From the NCBI GenBank assembly GCA_020091685.1, contig CM034593.1, positions 44,641,733 through 44,705,732 on the forward strand: DNA of 64,000 bases, in the 5' to 3' direction. The translations under genes and the position numbers were made by a program. A model generated the notes under the pieces. It was not told where the DNA came from, made no database searches, and saw only the letters and a list, made by a program, of their open reading frames with translations. Below are positions 34,401 to 46,530 of the stretch, one piece after another (the stretch's first letter is position 1; each line of letters begins with the position of its first letter). Source of the DNA: Lutjanus erythropterus. Taxonomy: Eukaryota > Chordata > Actinopteri > Lutjaniformes > Lutjanidae.

Positions 34401-37400
34401 ACAGACACTTGTGCAACTATATCCACAATTTCCGGTTGAAAGATTTTATCATATCACCAAACTCTAGCAGGTAGGCAAGAAGATAGGCTTATTACAGGCC
34501 TGCAAACGGCCACAGGTATGTAATTTGGTTTTTTCTATTTTCTTGTATATAGTATTTGGTTTATTGATTGCCATTGGGGATGACAAATACAACAAAAGAT
34601 ACTTCTAAAATGCAGTCTAGCTTTAAATAGTGATGATAACAATTCCAATTGACATAACAATAGAGCCAACACAAACTTTCTACTAAAAGACAGGATTACC
34701 TAAGTCATCAATGATAATACTTATCCTACTCATTCCAAACATTCCAAGAAATCACTTTTCAGTAAGATTACAGCAGATTTTCTCTGAAGCAATCCCTAAA
34801 TGTATGTTAGCATTTGCCCTGCAGTAATGGCAGGCAGATTTGCATGTGAAGCCGCAGATCAAAAACAGACACAGGGCAGGAGGCTGATCAAAGGCTGAAG
34901 GCAACCAGGAGATACTGATGAAAACAGAAGCACAGGGGGTCAGATACACTGATGCCGGCTAATTATCCAGGCCCTCCAATCCAGTTTAATTAGCAAACAG
35001 GACGCCAACCAGCCCCTGCTAATGAACAGCCTGGCAGGGTGAAGCTGAACAGGGGCTTCCCAGCAGAAGAAGGGGAGGTGAGGGGCAGAGTTGGAGGACT
35101 GGGGTCACCTCCATCCAGCATGCACACTGTTTAAGTCACAGTGAGATAAATAATGAAACAAGAATAAAAATCCTACTGCTTTTACACCATGTTGGACACA
35201 GAATCTTTAGTGGTGACTTTACAACTCATAAAAAACTGAAGAACAACATAGCTTGACAAAAACAATAAGTTTCTACATTGCGTCTCCATCCTTACATGAT
35301 GCAGTTGTCATTTCTCACCCAGCACCCGTGGGCATGTTGGTCTTAATATGAGGTGTGGTCTGGCACAGTGTTGATACATTACTATCTCTCTAACACTGAC
35401 CAACAAAAACCTGGTTGTAAGTCAATGGCACAGTATTTTCCTGCTATTTAAAGAGTGCACTATTCAGACAGTAAGATTCACACATATATGGGAGACAAAA
35501 AATGCACATACGCTCTGCTTCAAGGGTGCTGTAGTTAATCCATGGGTCATAAAAATTAACTGATTAATAGTGGATGGGCTGCAGGTGGGACAAATAAGGT
35601 GAAGTGTTAAGAGAGACGCTGTGTGCATCAACGTACGAGGCACAGCAGCTGTAACTTCACTCATTATTTAAATCCAACAGCCGTTGGATCAGGATCTACT
35701 TTTAATGCATGTCCTGTGTCCTACGTATCCAAAAGGTCTCGCACACAAAGTTCACACAGTGAAATAGTTTGGAGTAAAGCAATATTAACAAAATTTGCTG
35801 CAGTGACACTACTGCCCACATGGAAACATTTAGAGTGACTGAAAGCAGCTTGTCTGATCACTAAACAGTCTTTTAAATAAAGTAGAGCAACCCAAGCTTT
35901 CCAGGAAAATTCTTTATTGTGTGCTGTATTTGCATGTGAGTGTTTTCATACTTGATTTATTTTTAGGATTAGAGAAGTTACTTTCACCAATTAACTTATT
36001 AACATGGTGGCATATGCTACCATGCACCCACTGTTACATCAGTAATGGTGCCTTGTGCATTAATGCACACACAGCATCTCTCTTTAATGGGGATATGCAC
36101 ACTTTATTTCTTCCACCTGCAGGCCATCCAGCTATTAAACAGAATGTCAGTTTTTATTTTTATCCATTCCATCCAACCCACATATTAACCACAGTGCCTT
36201 CATCATAACAAGTGGGTCATTTCAGCACCATCGTTTGCTTCTCCAACTTGCAGAATGCATCATTTAAACATCAATCTGCCACAGGCAAGCACACCTGGCT
36301 CTCAAAGGGAATGGCTGATTGGTTTAATTCATGTTTTGCCCCAAATGCCTATAATTAATTAAGAGGTGCCATTTAAATAACAAAGTTGAGTTGAACATGC
36401 CCTGAAAGCACTTGTGCCATGCACTTTGGACTATGTGCTATAAATCATCGAAACAAGGCCATGTAACATAACATGACCTTGTGTCTTAATATACTGACAC
36501 TCATTGACATGCAAATATGCAAAACAACAGTAGGATCCTTGGGTTAAAGCACCCTGGGACATTTTATATTAATACTTTGAATATATACCTAATTAAATAA
36601 AAGCAAAAATACTGAAAAAATAATTTGGACTCGTCGTGAACAGATGGCACGCTGCTACAGCTATATTTAATTCAATTTCACTTAAGAGAAAAAAGGGTCC
36701 TGTAAGCCAGAATTAGTTAATGCACTGTGTGTCTTGCATCTGTTCAGCCTGTGTCAACTTGAAGAGACACCTGTGGGCTAAACTGAGACGGTGTTTGTGA
36801 AATGTATGCAATTAGAGCAGCAGACTGGTCAGTGTTAGACACATTACAAGAACAAAATGAATGTGCAGATTCTTGCTGCAATGAATATTAAAGATGGTCA
36901 CCAGTAGTGCAGCACAGAAACATGAATTCACTTATTTTGGACTTGATTCTTTAACAGCAGTTACCAGATGTGCAAACAGGACATGAGTTTGTATAGTGTT
37001 ACTGATTTAAGGTACTGTAGTTAGCAGGTTTAATTGGTGGGAAATTCCAATACCATATGGGCTGTGAAGCTACTACACACTGGTGCTGTGTAACACATTT
37101 AGGACAGAACGTGCACACAAAATGAAAGATTTCTGAATTTGCATAATACATTCTGGTAACCGAAGAGACTTGGAAACTAACAGAACACCATTCTGCAAAC
37201 TCCCACTAAATGATTGAATATGTTAAAATATTCTAAATCTGTTTTCAGCTGGTGTGTGTGTTCCGTGTTGTGTAAGCAGCATATTCACTTGATGTGAGGG
37301 ACATGGATTGTGGATTTCAGACAGGAGACGTTTTGGAGGTGCAGACATGTGCTCTTTCTCTGAAATAGACCCCTGATCAGAGTAACTGAGGCTATGGAGC

Positions 37401-40119
37401 CACTCTTCTCTGCTTCTCACTCCATTTGATCCTTCCCTCCACTCATCACACAAGTACAATAACCTGGTCAGTGGTGGAATTCAGCTTCTTTGGACTTGAA
37501 GGGTTACCTTGGTGTTAGTTTCAGCATCTGTCAGACTTTGCATGGAATTATTGTGAATGTGAGGATGTAACGCTCTGTGTGATGAGCTTTCCTTTCATCC
37601 TGCGCCCTGCTGTCTCAGCAATAGTCTCCCTGTCTGAAGTCTTTGTCACACACTCGCATGCTACACTGTACATGTGAAAAGCCAATTAGAAACCCGGTTA
37701 TGCCTATACCAGGCCAAGAAATCATCTCTTTCCAAGCAGGAGATATCTACCTGCAGGGAATATCAGGTTTCTCTAATCCTCTGTACAGATTTCTGATACT
37801 GAGTCTCTCTTGTATGCGATGTTTAAAAAATCATGTTCCTGCACGGAGCTGACTGTACCGCTGTTAGTTATGTGCATGCACACTGACTGAAAGACTGTGA
37901 CACCCCTTCTAGGATGTAGTTAGAGGTACACATTCAAAGGTGTTGAACATGGATGTAGCTCTATGTCAGGCTACATGCCTGCAATGGCATTGTACTTCTG
38001 CACAAAAAAAATTTGCATTTTCATGCCTCGTAACAAAATGATACATTTTTATGGATTGGAAAGGTAGAAATGCTGATGGTTTTAGCTTAAGCAGTTGGTT
38101 GAGGACGTTCTGAACCTTAAAACATGGAAGAAGCTGCAAGCCGAGGAGTGACTGCCTCATGGGACACAATGCGGTGATTCCTCTTCCCTTTCTCATGTAA
38201 CAAGGTCATTGCACACACTACTCTCTAAAGTAATGTTTAATTAAAAATATAAATATATAAAGTTATATTTATGTGTTGGAACAAAGAGTGTGTTGACATA
38301 AGATCATGGACATGTATGCGTCTAACCGTATGTTGACATTACCAGCGACACAGCAAAAAATTACCAAACCTTGCTAGCTATATTGTTGCTGAGTCACTAG
38401 TGAAGTGTTTTTGTTTTTTTGTTTTTTGTTGATGTTGCAATAAGTAAAAAGGTGTAGGGTTAAATAAAACAGGAAACTGGCTAATGACAGGAAGCAGAAG
38501 TGGAAAAAACAAAACACTGAAAAAAGATGAAGCCAGCTCAACTTTGATTTGTAGCGCCTGAAGTGTTGGATGTCAGTTTCCAGCTTCCACTGAAAACAGC
38601 CTGATGCTGCATGTTTAAAAACATGTGTAAACTTGATATCACCCGCAAACAAATGTGCAAGCTGATATATTAACGGTGCGCGCAGAGGACTGCGTCTTTC
38701 AAATGTGCAAGACAGCACGTACTGTCCATTTAGTGTCTTAATGAATATGCAAAATGGGGCCATTCTACCCTAACATGTAAAATACTGGGAGGAGAAAATG
38801 CAAATAGGTTCATTTCACACATGCACCGCAATTTACTAAGCCTGAAAAAAATTTGTGGTGACTATGACTATGTCTATATTTAATGTTTGAAAGGAAGGTG
38901 CTAATCGAGCAGTGTTGTGCACAGATGGCTGCTGTTATTGTGGCCAGCAGATGATCTGATTGTAAGTCTTTTTTATTTAAGATAATTGGAGAAGCCCATT
39001 TTTCTTTTGTTTGCCGCCTCATATCTTGTCATCTTCTCTCAATTTCATCTGTTGTTTGACATAGATACTCTCCCTTTCTTTTTGTAATATTATTATATAT
39101 TTTTTTCAGATCCCCCTCTATCCTCATTTAACTACCGCCGTCTCCACAATGTTTGCACCTGTCATTTACGCAGTTATTCTTAGTTGATCACCTGCAAAAT
39201 GCACGCCAACTAAATGTGCAATATGTTAGAATGCAAACGCAATTTAGCTCTCTTTATTTGGGATCTTAATCTAAATCAGAGCCTGTGTCTTAAATAGGAA
39301 CACATGCATTAAATAACACTGTAACCCTCCCTTACCCTTCTTCAGGTAGTCTGTCTGGTCTGTGCAATAGCCATGTCCTTCTATTGTAAATTTGTCATTC
39401 TTGCGTGTCTGTGTGTTATGTGAAATCTATAATAAAATCTAAAAGGAAGAAAACACTGTAACGGCTTCACACTCTTGGAACTGATGCTATTCTCACTTCG
39501 CTAACTAAAAAGACAAAGGCTGCAGTCAAAATCACCTTCAGGAGGTGAAATAGCAGCGTTTCAGACTCAAAAAAACACAGATGTTTTTTTTTTTCATTTC
39601 ACTACGTGGAAGAATATGGAATGAACCAAGTGCAGCAATCATCAAAGGGGCCGAGCGGCTAATACAGTCCACCTGCCTCCCACTGAGTCTAAAGAGATCC
39701 ACCTGGTGTGACATTTACAGCCAGAGACACAGAGAGGGAGTGTGAAATGAGACTCAGTGACCATCACTTTATCTCTGTCATACCCTTCTTTCACTTAACT
39801 CTTTGAACCATCTGTTCCCTTCAGGACTGAGGTGAAGGTTGTTACATTCTCATCTTGAAAGTGAACAATTTCCTTAATATCCAGAGTCAGACGAGCGCTG
39901 ACCATCACTATATTCCCCTCTGAATTTCCCGTTTTTGTATTCACTCCCTCACTTCATTCCTCTTTTACCCATCATCCCTCACTGGGAGGTGACATTTGAA
40001 ATGGAGGTGGCTGGAGGCTCCTCCCTGTTTTTGAGCCCCTCTCTGTGGTGGTTAACCTGCGCCTGTGTGTCAGACTTCAGACTAATTTCCCCGATGGTTA
40101 AATGCAAATTTTTAATATA
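31451..40119. other. Long repeat-poor intron interval with candidate conserved elements
   Basis: Over 8.6 kb I found no insertion with clear ends. The best candidate regulatory stretches are 32270-32560 (TGAATTACTGTCAACAGC, CAGCCTAATTGGGTCTTAAT), 34780-35060 (listed) and 36300-36480 (CCTATAATTAATTAAGAGG). Frames at 33126-33410, 33260-33616 and 38374-38763 lack domains and overlap each other or low-complexity text. 33380-34130 may be an unlisted repeat but has no partner here. Confidence 0.4.
34780..35060. promoter_or_regulatory. Candidate conserved intronic enhancer
   Basis: The stretch holds an octamer-type GATTTGCATGTG (about 34838), GGCTAATTATCCAGG (about 34958) and CAGTTTAATTAGCAAAC (about 34983), plus GCTAATGAACAGCC. 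These are POU and homeodomain type sites in balanced, repeat-free sequence. Activity and conservation are inference only. Confidence 0.35.
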
Positions 40120-40127
40120 GACTAGTG

Positions 40128-40408
40128 CAGTGGTTCCAAAACTTTTTCTGCAAGTCGTGCCCTGCCAACCCACAGTTATCAATCATTAACAACAAGCAAA
40201 AGCAGAAGCAACTGATTTTTAAAATAAAAAAGATGTAAACTGAATTTTAGTGAAATAAAGGTCAGCATGATAGAATTAGCAAACTCTTGTTTGTTTATTT
40301 CCCCATATAAATCATCTTCATCTAACTTTTCACTCTGTATTTCTACCCCAGAATCCCCCCCCCCCCCTGCCTGCAGTGGTTCATTGGCCCCCAGTGTGGG
40401 AACCACGG
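40128..40408. mobile_element. Non-autonomous hAT element with perfect 8-bp duplication
   Basis: The left end is CAGTGGTTCCAAAACTTTTT and the right end is GTGTGGGAACCACGG. The duplication GACTAGTG is identical on both sides (40120-40127 and 40409-40416). 281 bp. It contains a C13 run at 40355-40367. The ends match a CAGTGGTTCC type common in vertebrate hAT repeats. Confidence 0.9.
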
Positions 40409-41181
40409 GACTAGTGGACTCGTCTAAATGTAAGAAAAACTCAGAAAACAGTAAACCTGGGCACAAATTATTAATCAATAAGATGTGGGCTGCATTGTCT
40501 GATAAAATATTGCATGTTCTAAGAGCCATTTGAAGCTCAAGGGACTCCCTGCTGCTGCGTGACTGTTTCAGCCCATGCTCTGAGTACACAAAAAAGTTGG
40601 ACTGAGTGGCAAAACACGGGCTAGTTTTATTCCTAAAGCTCGGAAAATTAGGCAAACTAGACTGAGTAATACACTGTAATATGAGATCAGTTTATTTGAT
40701 GTTTGCAAAATTTGTAAGCCCATTTGGGTGAAATACTACACTGATATCAGAATACAGACCCACATCTTAGTATGTATTTGTTGTTGGACATAATTTAGTC
40801 AATTTTGAATTTACACTAAGCACATTATCTTTTCAGGCCAAGCGAATCACGCCGTCTGTGTCATCTTGCAGGTCAGATATGACTTTGTTTACTTGCAGCT
40901 ATCATTAGCTGCCACTCAGTGAGGCTAACGTTAGCAGTGCAGCACCAGCAGCCTGCTCTCCTTGCAGTTGTCTGTGCTGAAAGAGGTTTATTCTGACAGT
41001 CTATTTACAACCTTATTTTCGTTTTTTGTAGATCTGAATGCTACCAAATATTGCTGGTTTTATGACATGCCATCTGCCCTACTTTGATAACAACACTAGC
41101 CGTAGCGCACTGAGAAGGAGGTTGCTGTCTGACAGAATTGCAGCCCCAGCAAGAGTCAGGCGGCTATGTAACATCTTAGAG

Positions 41182-41825
41182 CAGGGGTCTGCAGCCTTTA
41201 TGATCAAAAGAGCCATTTTTGGCCAAAAAGAAAAAAAGAACTCTCTCTTTTCACTGAAGACTTTTAAAAAAAAAAAAATCTGGCATTCATAGTGAGTTTA
41301 TGGAGACTCTCAACATTTAGTGGAAAAGGCACCGAGCCATAGCTGTAGGCTATTTTAGTTGATCACTTTACACTATTACAAAAATTGGCTGAGATGATTT
41401 AATATTTCAGGGCAATGTACTGCAAAAGAGTTGAGTTTTGAGCCCAACTCAAACTCTCATGTTTTGAAATAAACTGAAGTTTTGCTGACCTACGTATCAT
41501 CTTTTATATTCTTATTTAGATCAGCTTTAATCTTTTGAGTTTTATAAACTCAAAAGAAAAAAAATTTACTTCAAAATTTGGTCACAGTGAACTGTGAACC
41601 TGATTTGTTATTATTTTGGTGCCTGGAAAAGAAATAGTTTTTAATCATCATTCACTTTCACTTGAATTTTTGAAATGCATTTTTATCTGTCTAAAACTCA
41701 AATATTTAAGTTACTCTAAAGAAGAAAAGATAATTATCTCAACGAAAGATCAGTAGTTTGTAAAACTTTTTCAAAAGTTTTTGAGCTTGAGTTGGGCCCA
41801 TAACTCAAACTCCTGCAGACCCCCG
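41182..41825. mobile_element. Non-autonomous hAT element with CAGGGGTCTGCAG ends and perfect 8-bp duplication
   Basis: The ends CAGGGGTCTGCAG and CTGCAGACCCCCG are inverse with one mismatch. TCTTAGAG is duplicated exactly (41174-41181 and 41826-41833). It lies inside the older copy-2 element: the empty site ACATCTTAGAGGAAACAGC is preserved in the related copy at 4102-4120, which confirms the insertion. It contains the MITE-like repeat at 41418-41813. Confidence 0.92.
41418..41813 (+). mobile_element. MITE-like element with CCCAACTCAAACT ends, copy 2
   Basis: AGTTGAGTTTTGAGCCCAAC followed by TCAAACTCTC on the left, and the inverse GAGCTTGAGTTGGGCCC on the right. The interior TGGTCACAGTGAACTGTGAA matches 6655-7121. 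It reaches almost to the right end of the surrounding hAT element, so it either inserted next to that end or was carried as its cargo. Confidence 0.75.
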
Positions 41826-41900
41826 TCTTAGAGGCAACAGCTAATTGGTGTTTCTGGTGCTGACTAGTGTAGATACCAATGTTTAATTGTATAGTTGTGC

Positions 41901-43074
41901 GCAGCCATACAGAAAAGACATACACATGCAAGCTAATTTGGAAAGACATGGCAAGATGCTTTTTATTTATTCCAAACTGGTGCTGTGTAAAGTCTTAGGA
42001 AATGTTTGACAAGTGCCACATGTGTACCTGTTTGACAACCTCCTAAGTCAATAGCTGCGGCTACAGGTATTAGTTCACTGACTCACTCATGCTGATAAAG
42101 ACTATTACTGCATACTTAGGAAAACCAGAAGAATAAGTACTGTTAAAGTGACTAATTAGAGTTTGAGTTATTTCAAAAATACTGCATATAATCTACAATT
42201 AAACTCATGCTGATAATACTTAATATATGTCTAATTGAAACAATATGACATTTTGAAGTAGTATTTAAAACAATTACTTAAAGGCTTTTTAAAATTTCAA
42301 GACTACCCTCTACTTGAGTTAAATATTTCCTGACCATGCTCAGCTCCTGTTACTCATTTTCAAAGGGTCCTTGTTAAAGCCCCTTCACATGGTACTAATG
42401 ACACCCTGACAATGTGTTGAACCAAGCAAGGCAGTCAGTGTCACCTAAATCCGTCACTGTTATTATATTCTGGCCCTTCAACTTTTAATTATATTCTACA
42501 TCATATTAATCGCCTTTCCCTCCCCGCATCAGGCCCTATTGTGCAGGAAAAACTGTGTCACTCATGCATCAGTCACTCATGCATGGACAAACAGGCGTGT
42601 TTAACTAGACGCCTGAAGCATCATGGTATGTTGGCTACTTTCTAGAGAATATCCTTGGCCTACAGTGACAGGGGTCATATCTGTGGTTACTAAGGTGAGG
42701 AGAAGCTTTGATGAGAACAAAATGGAGCTATCACTTATCCAGACGTGAGGTGTTAGGCTAGGCAAGGTTACTATTTTTAGCATATAAATCACCACCCTGA
42801 TTCCTCTTGGCCTTTCACTAAGCTGCTGAGTGCTGAGAGGGAGGGCGGGTTGCCACCGCCACTCACAGGGGGTTTTCCTTGCCGTGTGGTATCTGTTAAC
42901 ACATCTGTCTGCTAGCAGAGCTACAGATAATAGCTGAAACTTTCAACTGTTGGGGCCCAGGCTGCATTTTTAGAGTGCCATTTGTCACGGTGCTGCTGTT
43001 GTATTAGCATCAGGCTCTTGGTTCTTCTTGTTCCTGAAATTTTTATGGACACACTTGAGAATGATGATGAAGTC
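41901..43074. other. Intronic sequence, nothing recognised
   Basis: No paired repeat or exon signature was seen. Confidence 0.4.
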
Positions 43075-43380
43075 AGTTGCAGTGGTGGACTCAGGCTTTC
43101 TGAAGGGCATGTGCAAAAAAAGGGCACCACCTGTATGTGTTGAGGCACCAGTGCTCCAAAAGTCGTGATGCTTTACCACGTTTTCTCCGCTGAAAGAGCA
43201 CCCTAGAGGGCACTTTATTATGTTTTGTCCACTGCAAGGACATCCTAGAGGGCATTTGATCACATTTTCTTGGACGCTGGGCAACTCAAGAGGGTATTTG
43301 TCATGTTTTATCTATCATAAGGGGGATCCAAATGGGGGCACCAGTGCTGGTGATTGCCCTCCTGCCCCCTTCTTCAGTGG
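43075..43380 (+). repeat. Dispersed repeat with tandem array K, 42-bp unit, copy 2
   Basis: 43190-43315 holds three units built on CCTAGAGGGCACTTTATTAT then GTTTTGTCCACTGCAAGGA; on the minus strand they give a 14-residue periodic frame (repeated IKCPLG). The flanks (GGGCACCACC, GGGGGCACCAGTG) share motifs with the inverse copy at 28440-28640. Confidence 0.7.
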
Positions 43381-43382
43381 GT

Positions 43383-44180
43383 TGCACTAACTGGTCTTTA
43401 CTAAGCGTGGTCCTAACTGCTAGGTCGGTCTTAGTTAAGACCAGTCTTTAAAAAGGACTTTACATTGGTTGCACCAACCAAACTTAAGCCTGGTCTTAAC
43501 TACGCCTGATCTTAGCAGTGTGCATTCATGTGAATACCCACAAGACTCTGGGTGTTGTCTCCCAGTGTGCGTTGTTAGGATACATTGTTAACAATATTCC
43601 ACTGTCTTGCCTATTTGTAACTAATGATTTCTAATTTTAGTCATCTTCAGTTTTCAGTTTATCTTTGCCAAGCAGACCAGTGTTATAAAACAGTCAACTG
43701 AGATGTTAGTGAGAACATTGTTTTGACTGATTTCATCATTTAACTAGAAATATCCCCAGAATCCCTCAAAGAATTGTGCAATTTTGAGAGATGTTGAGCA
43801 AGAAGAAACTCAATAAATTTTGTCTTCATAAACTTATTCTGACAAATTCTTAATTTGGGACCTTTTTGTAAGTTCAGCAAATGGTATTTAATTCTTATGT
43901 CTGATTTATGTCTGACTGAATATTATTCATTTCCCACCTGTATTGCTTTGATTTTCCACACAGTTCTGTTGATACCACATTTATTTGAGCATTCATGGCG
44001 AAGAATAGAGGGTATCCATGACTAGAGATTGTATATTAATTGGTCTACATTTTTACTTTACCCAGTCTTAGCAAGAAGAAGTCTTAAGCCTAGATGGTGC
44101 AACCATCATAACTATGAAGCTTGATTTAGAAGGCCAAGTTAAAACCAACTTAGTTTAAGTTCAAGTCTTGTTAGTGGAAC
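43383..44180. mobile_element. Transposon-like repeat with GTTGCACTAAC-type inverted ends
   Basis: The left has TTGCACTAACTGGTCTTTAC and internal AGTTAAGACCAGTCTT; the right has AGTTCAAGTCTTGTTAGTGG then AAC, approximately the inverse. CTTAACT and AGTCTTA motifs recur at both ends. There is no coding frame and no clear target duplication. Confidence 0.5.
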
Positions 44181-44374
44181 AAGGCCCTCAGGTCCACCTG
44201 TAGTAAGGTGCACAACTCTTCACTGGTTCAGGAGCTTGTTTGTTAATTTTTTTTATGGAACTATTTGCCAGTCGTGGTTTTTATTTGTTTCTGCCCTTAA
44301 TTTAAGCTCTCTGATCAAAGACCTTGACACCTTAACCTTAAAAATGAACAAAAAACTAAGACATCCCATGTAGT

Positions 44375-44424
44375 GTACCTCAGGGGTCTACACTGGGTCC
44401 ACATCCACTCAATCTCTAATTGCT
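44375..44424 (+). mobile_element. LINE reverse-transcriptase scrap (VPQGSTLGP motif)
   Basis: The plus strand reads VPQGSTLGPHPLNL followed by a stop. VPQG..LGPLLF is the motif preceding the catalytic FADD box in many non-LTR retrotransposons. Downstream text to about 44600 may be decayed continuation. Different subtype from the pieces at 47800-48660. Confidence 0.6.
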
Positions 44425-44429
44425 GCAAT

Positions 44430-45619
44430 GCTGTTCATTAAGACATTTTGCATGGTTACTGAAATGTGACCAAATCAGTATTTGTAGAATACAAAATGAG
44501 GACCTCAGTCTCACTTTTGAAACCAAATCAAGTCATTTTGTAAACTATTTGTTCTGTCTAAACTTCTGTATGTCTAAACAATCTGTATGGGTCAATTCTG
44601 ATGTATAAATATGGAAAACAAAGTAAAGCTGGCACAAATAACACTACTGTACAAATTTAATACCCGAAAGAAAACAAAATATCTCAATCATTTCTGAGCA
44701 ATGTAGCAAATTTTAGATTTATTTAACATTTATTCTTGTTACCACAGTCAAAGTCAAATTTGTATCAATTAAAACAATTAGGTCATTAGTCTCATTTAGC
44801 CAGATAGAAACAAAAACATTTCCTCTAATCAGACTTGAGTCACACTCAGACTCCACATCTGCAATTCTAGTAACATTTGTTTTGCGTGCCTTTAATAATG
44901 GCTTTCAGGGTAACTCTCTGTTTGCTCTCACTGTCAACAAGCTTCTTGCATCTGAATCAGGTCTGAGGTGTTTCTCTGCAGTTTACCACGCAACAACAAA
45001 GAATCAGCCTTTTAATGACAAATATTTCAAAAACTCAAAGGGCAGTTGGTGTACAAAGTGAACCAAAAAATCAGAGGAATCTTGTCTTTTTATAATATGC
45101 ACCATCACTAACATGCAGGAAAATGTAGACACCCAGTATCCGGCTCCCAATGCATCCTGAATCTACCTGCAGCAAATCACACCCAGTTCCTTTAAGCCAA
45201 AAAAGACACATTCTTATTAACACACAAAAAACATGACCACATAGCAAGGCTAATCCTTAAAGTGTGTTTCTAATTTGTGAATTGTTGTGTTGAAAATTCA
45301 TAATGCTGGCAAACTGTCAGGATGTTTTCAGTCACCTGCAAGGGCATTTCTAATTTTCATTTGTTGCAGTGAATTGCTGTTCACAAAAGAAGGAGAAAAA
45401 GCTTAACAATAACCCAAGGCTCTTTCAAAACACTATTCATGAAGATGCACAGGAAGTTTCATTGACATTATTTAAATAGACCATTTAGAGAAAAACACAG
45501 TATGAAATAAACTGAACTCAATATTCACATCTGCAGCTCTAATGGAATTTAATTTTCGCAATGAAGTCTTGTCACCTGCATCTGAAACTTCTGCGGCTCT
45601 TTTGCTGCTGTTTCAGACA
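44430..45619. other. Intronic sequence, nothing firm
   Basis: AT-rich text. No paired repeat or exon was recognised. Confidence 0.4.
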
Positions 45620-45915
45620 CATTTGCTGCTTGGCTTGACTCGGTTTGACACAGCGGAGTCTGCACCTGTATGAAGGTGTGCATTTAACAGGTAGCCACTC
45701 TTGTGGCACTCTAGTGGAGCATCTCAACAGTGGATAAAGATTTTTATTAAGTTAAGTTTTTTATTATGAAGCAGCAAAATCAAATGTTGGGTTTTCATTT
45801 GCAGTAACTTAAGACACCTCCTGACAGTGAACATGGAACGGTAAAATGAAGCAGATACCTGAAAGTAAAAACAGCGAAACAGGAAAGAAACTCAGCGTCA
45901 GACCACTGAGATTCA
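45620..45915 (+). mobile_element. Transposon-like repeat W, copy 1 (partial)
   Basis: GGCTTGACTCGG, TATGAAGCAGCAAAATC, TTCATTTGCAGTAACTTAA, GATACCTGAAAGTAAAAACA and CAGCGAAACAGGAAAGAAAC match, in order, 47920-48130. The right half of the longer copy is absent. Confidence 0.65.
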
Positions 45916-45916
45916 G

Positions 45917-46380
45917 TTTTCCCAGATTCTGGAGACTTTTAAAGAATTAAATAAATAAAATAACAGGTACACTACAACAGCATAATTCACAAAATAATTT
46001 GCCACAGATTTTACAAAATGCATGCCCCTTTCCTTTAAAACTTTCTGCAAGGAATGTGAATTCTACTCTCCAAGAAATCTGAAATGTACTTGAAATTTCC
46101 TTCTCTCTATTTCTCTCTCTGTAGCTCACCACTGAGGACAAAGAGGAGTGAGTAGCTTTCTTTCACATTACATGCATGCCAGGAAATGAGATCTGGTAAA
46201 GCTGTATTGCTGTCCAGGAGGAAATAGTAGACTTTTCAGGTTGTGATAACAAAAAGAATTTTAAAAAATGTGTGAAAATTTCATGAGAAAGAGAATCACA
46301 ACCCTAGGAGGAAACCAGGAGAGGGTGATGAAAAACAGGAGTCTCCCGGGAAAATCCGGAGGTTTGGCAGGCATGTCTCT
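45917..46380 (-). mobile_element. Dispersed repeat X, copy 2
   Basis: It has GGAGACTTTTAAAGAATTAA at the left and GGAGGTTTGGCAGGCATG at the right, with GTAGACTTTTCAGG and a purine-rich AACCAGGAGAGGGTGATGAA between, as in 14922-15357 and 56337-56645. It directly follows repeat W. Confidence 0.65.
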
Positions 46381-46404
46381 AATTTTGGTGTAAAAACAGA
46401 CCAT

Positions 46405-46530
46405 AAACTTAATATATTTTGGTTGTGGACAAAACAAGACAATTGAGGACATTTGGGCTTGGACCAAACAATATTAATTGATTAATCAAGACAATGGTGA
46501 TCACGAAAATAACCATTAGTCGCAGCCCTG
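46405..46530 (-). mobile_element. Terminal fragment of the TAGGGCTGC-type hAT family
   Basis: GGACAAAACAAGACAATTGA, GATTAATCAAGACAATGG and AACCATTAGTCGCAGCCCT give the inverse of the family's start. Only about 125 bases remain. Confidence 0.65.

Larger units (their letters stand above)
40850..41900. mobile_element. hAT-like non-autonomous element, copy 2 (GACTAGT-type), split by a later insertion
   Basis: 40895-41175 and 41826-41900 together follow the order of 3740-4216: GGCTAACGTTAGCAGTGC, TGCTGTCTGA, ACATCTTAGAG, then GGCAACAGCTAAT and CTGGTGCTGACTAG. The continuity is broken by the 644-bp hAT element at 41182-41825. Confidence 0.65.

Noticed and set aside
40179-40655. 158-residue minus-strand frame
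   Set aside because: It starts outside and passes through the hAT element 40128-40408, including the C13 tract. There is no domain, so it is chance.
46123-46146. Microexon-like segment: strong pyrimidine tract ending CTGTAG, then CTCACCACTGAGGAC, then a GTGAGT-like donor on the plus strand
   Set aside because: It lies inside dispersed repeat X copy 2 and on the strand opposite to the kinase gene; the other two copies lack it and no partner exon exists.
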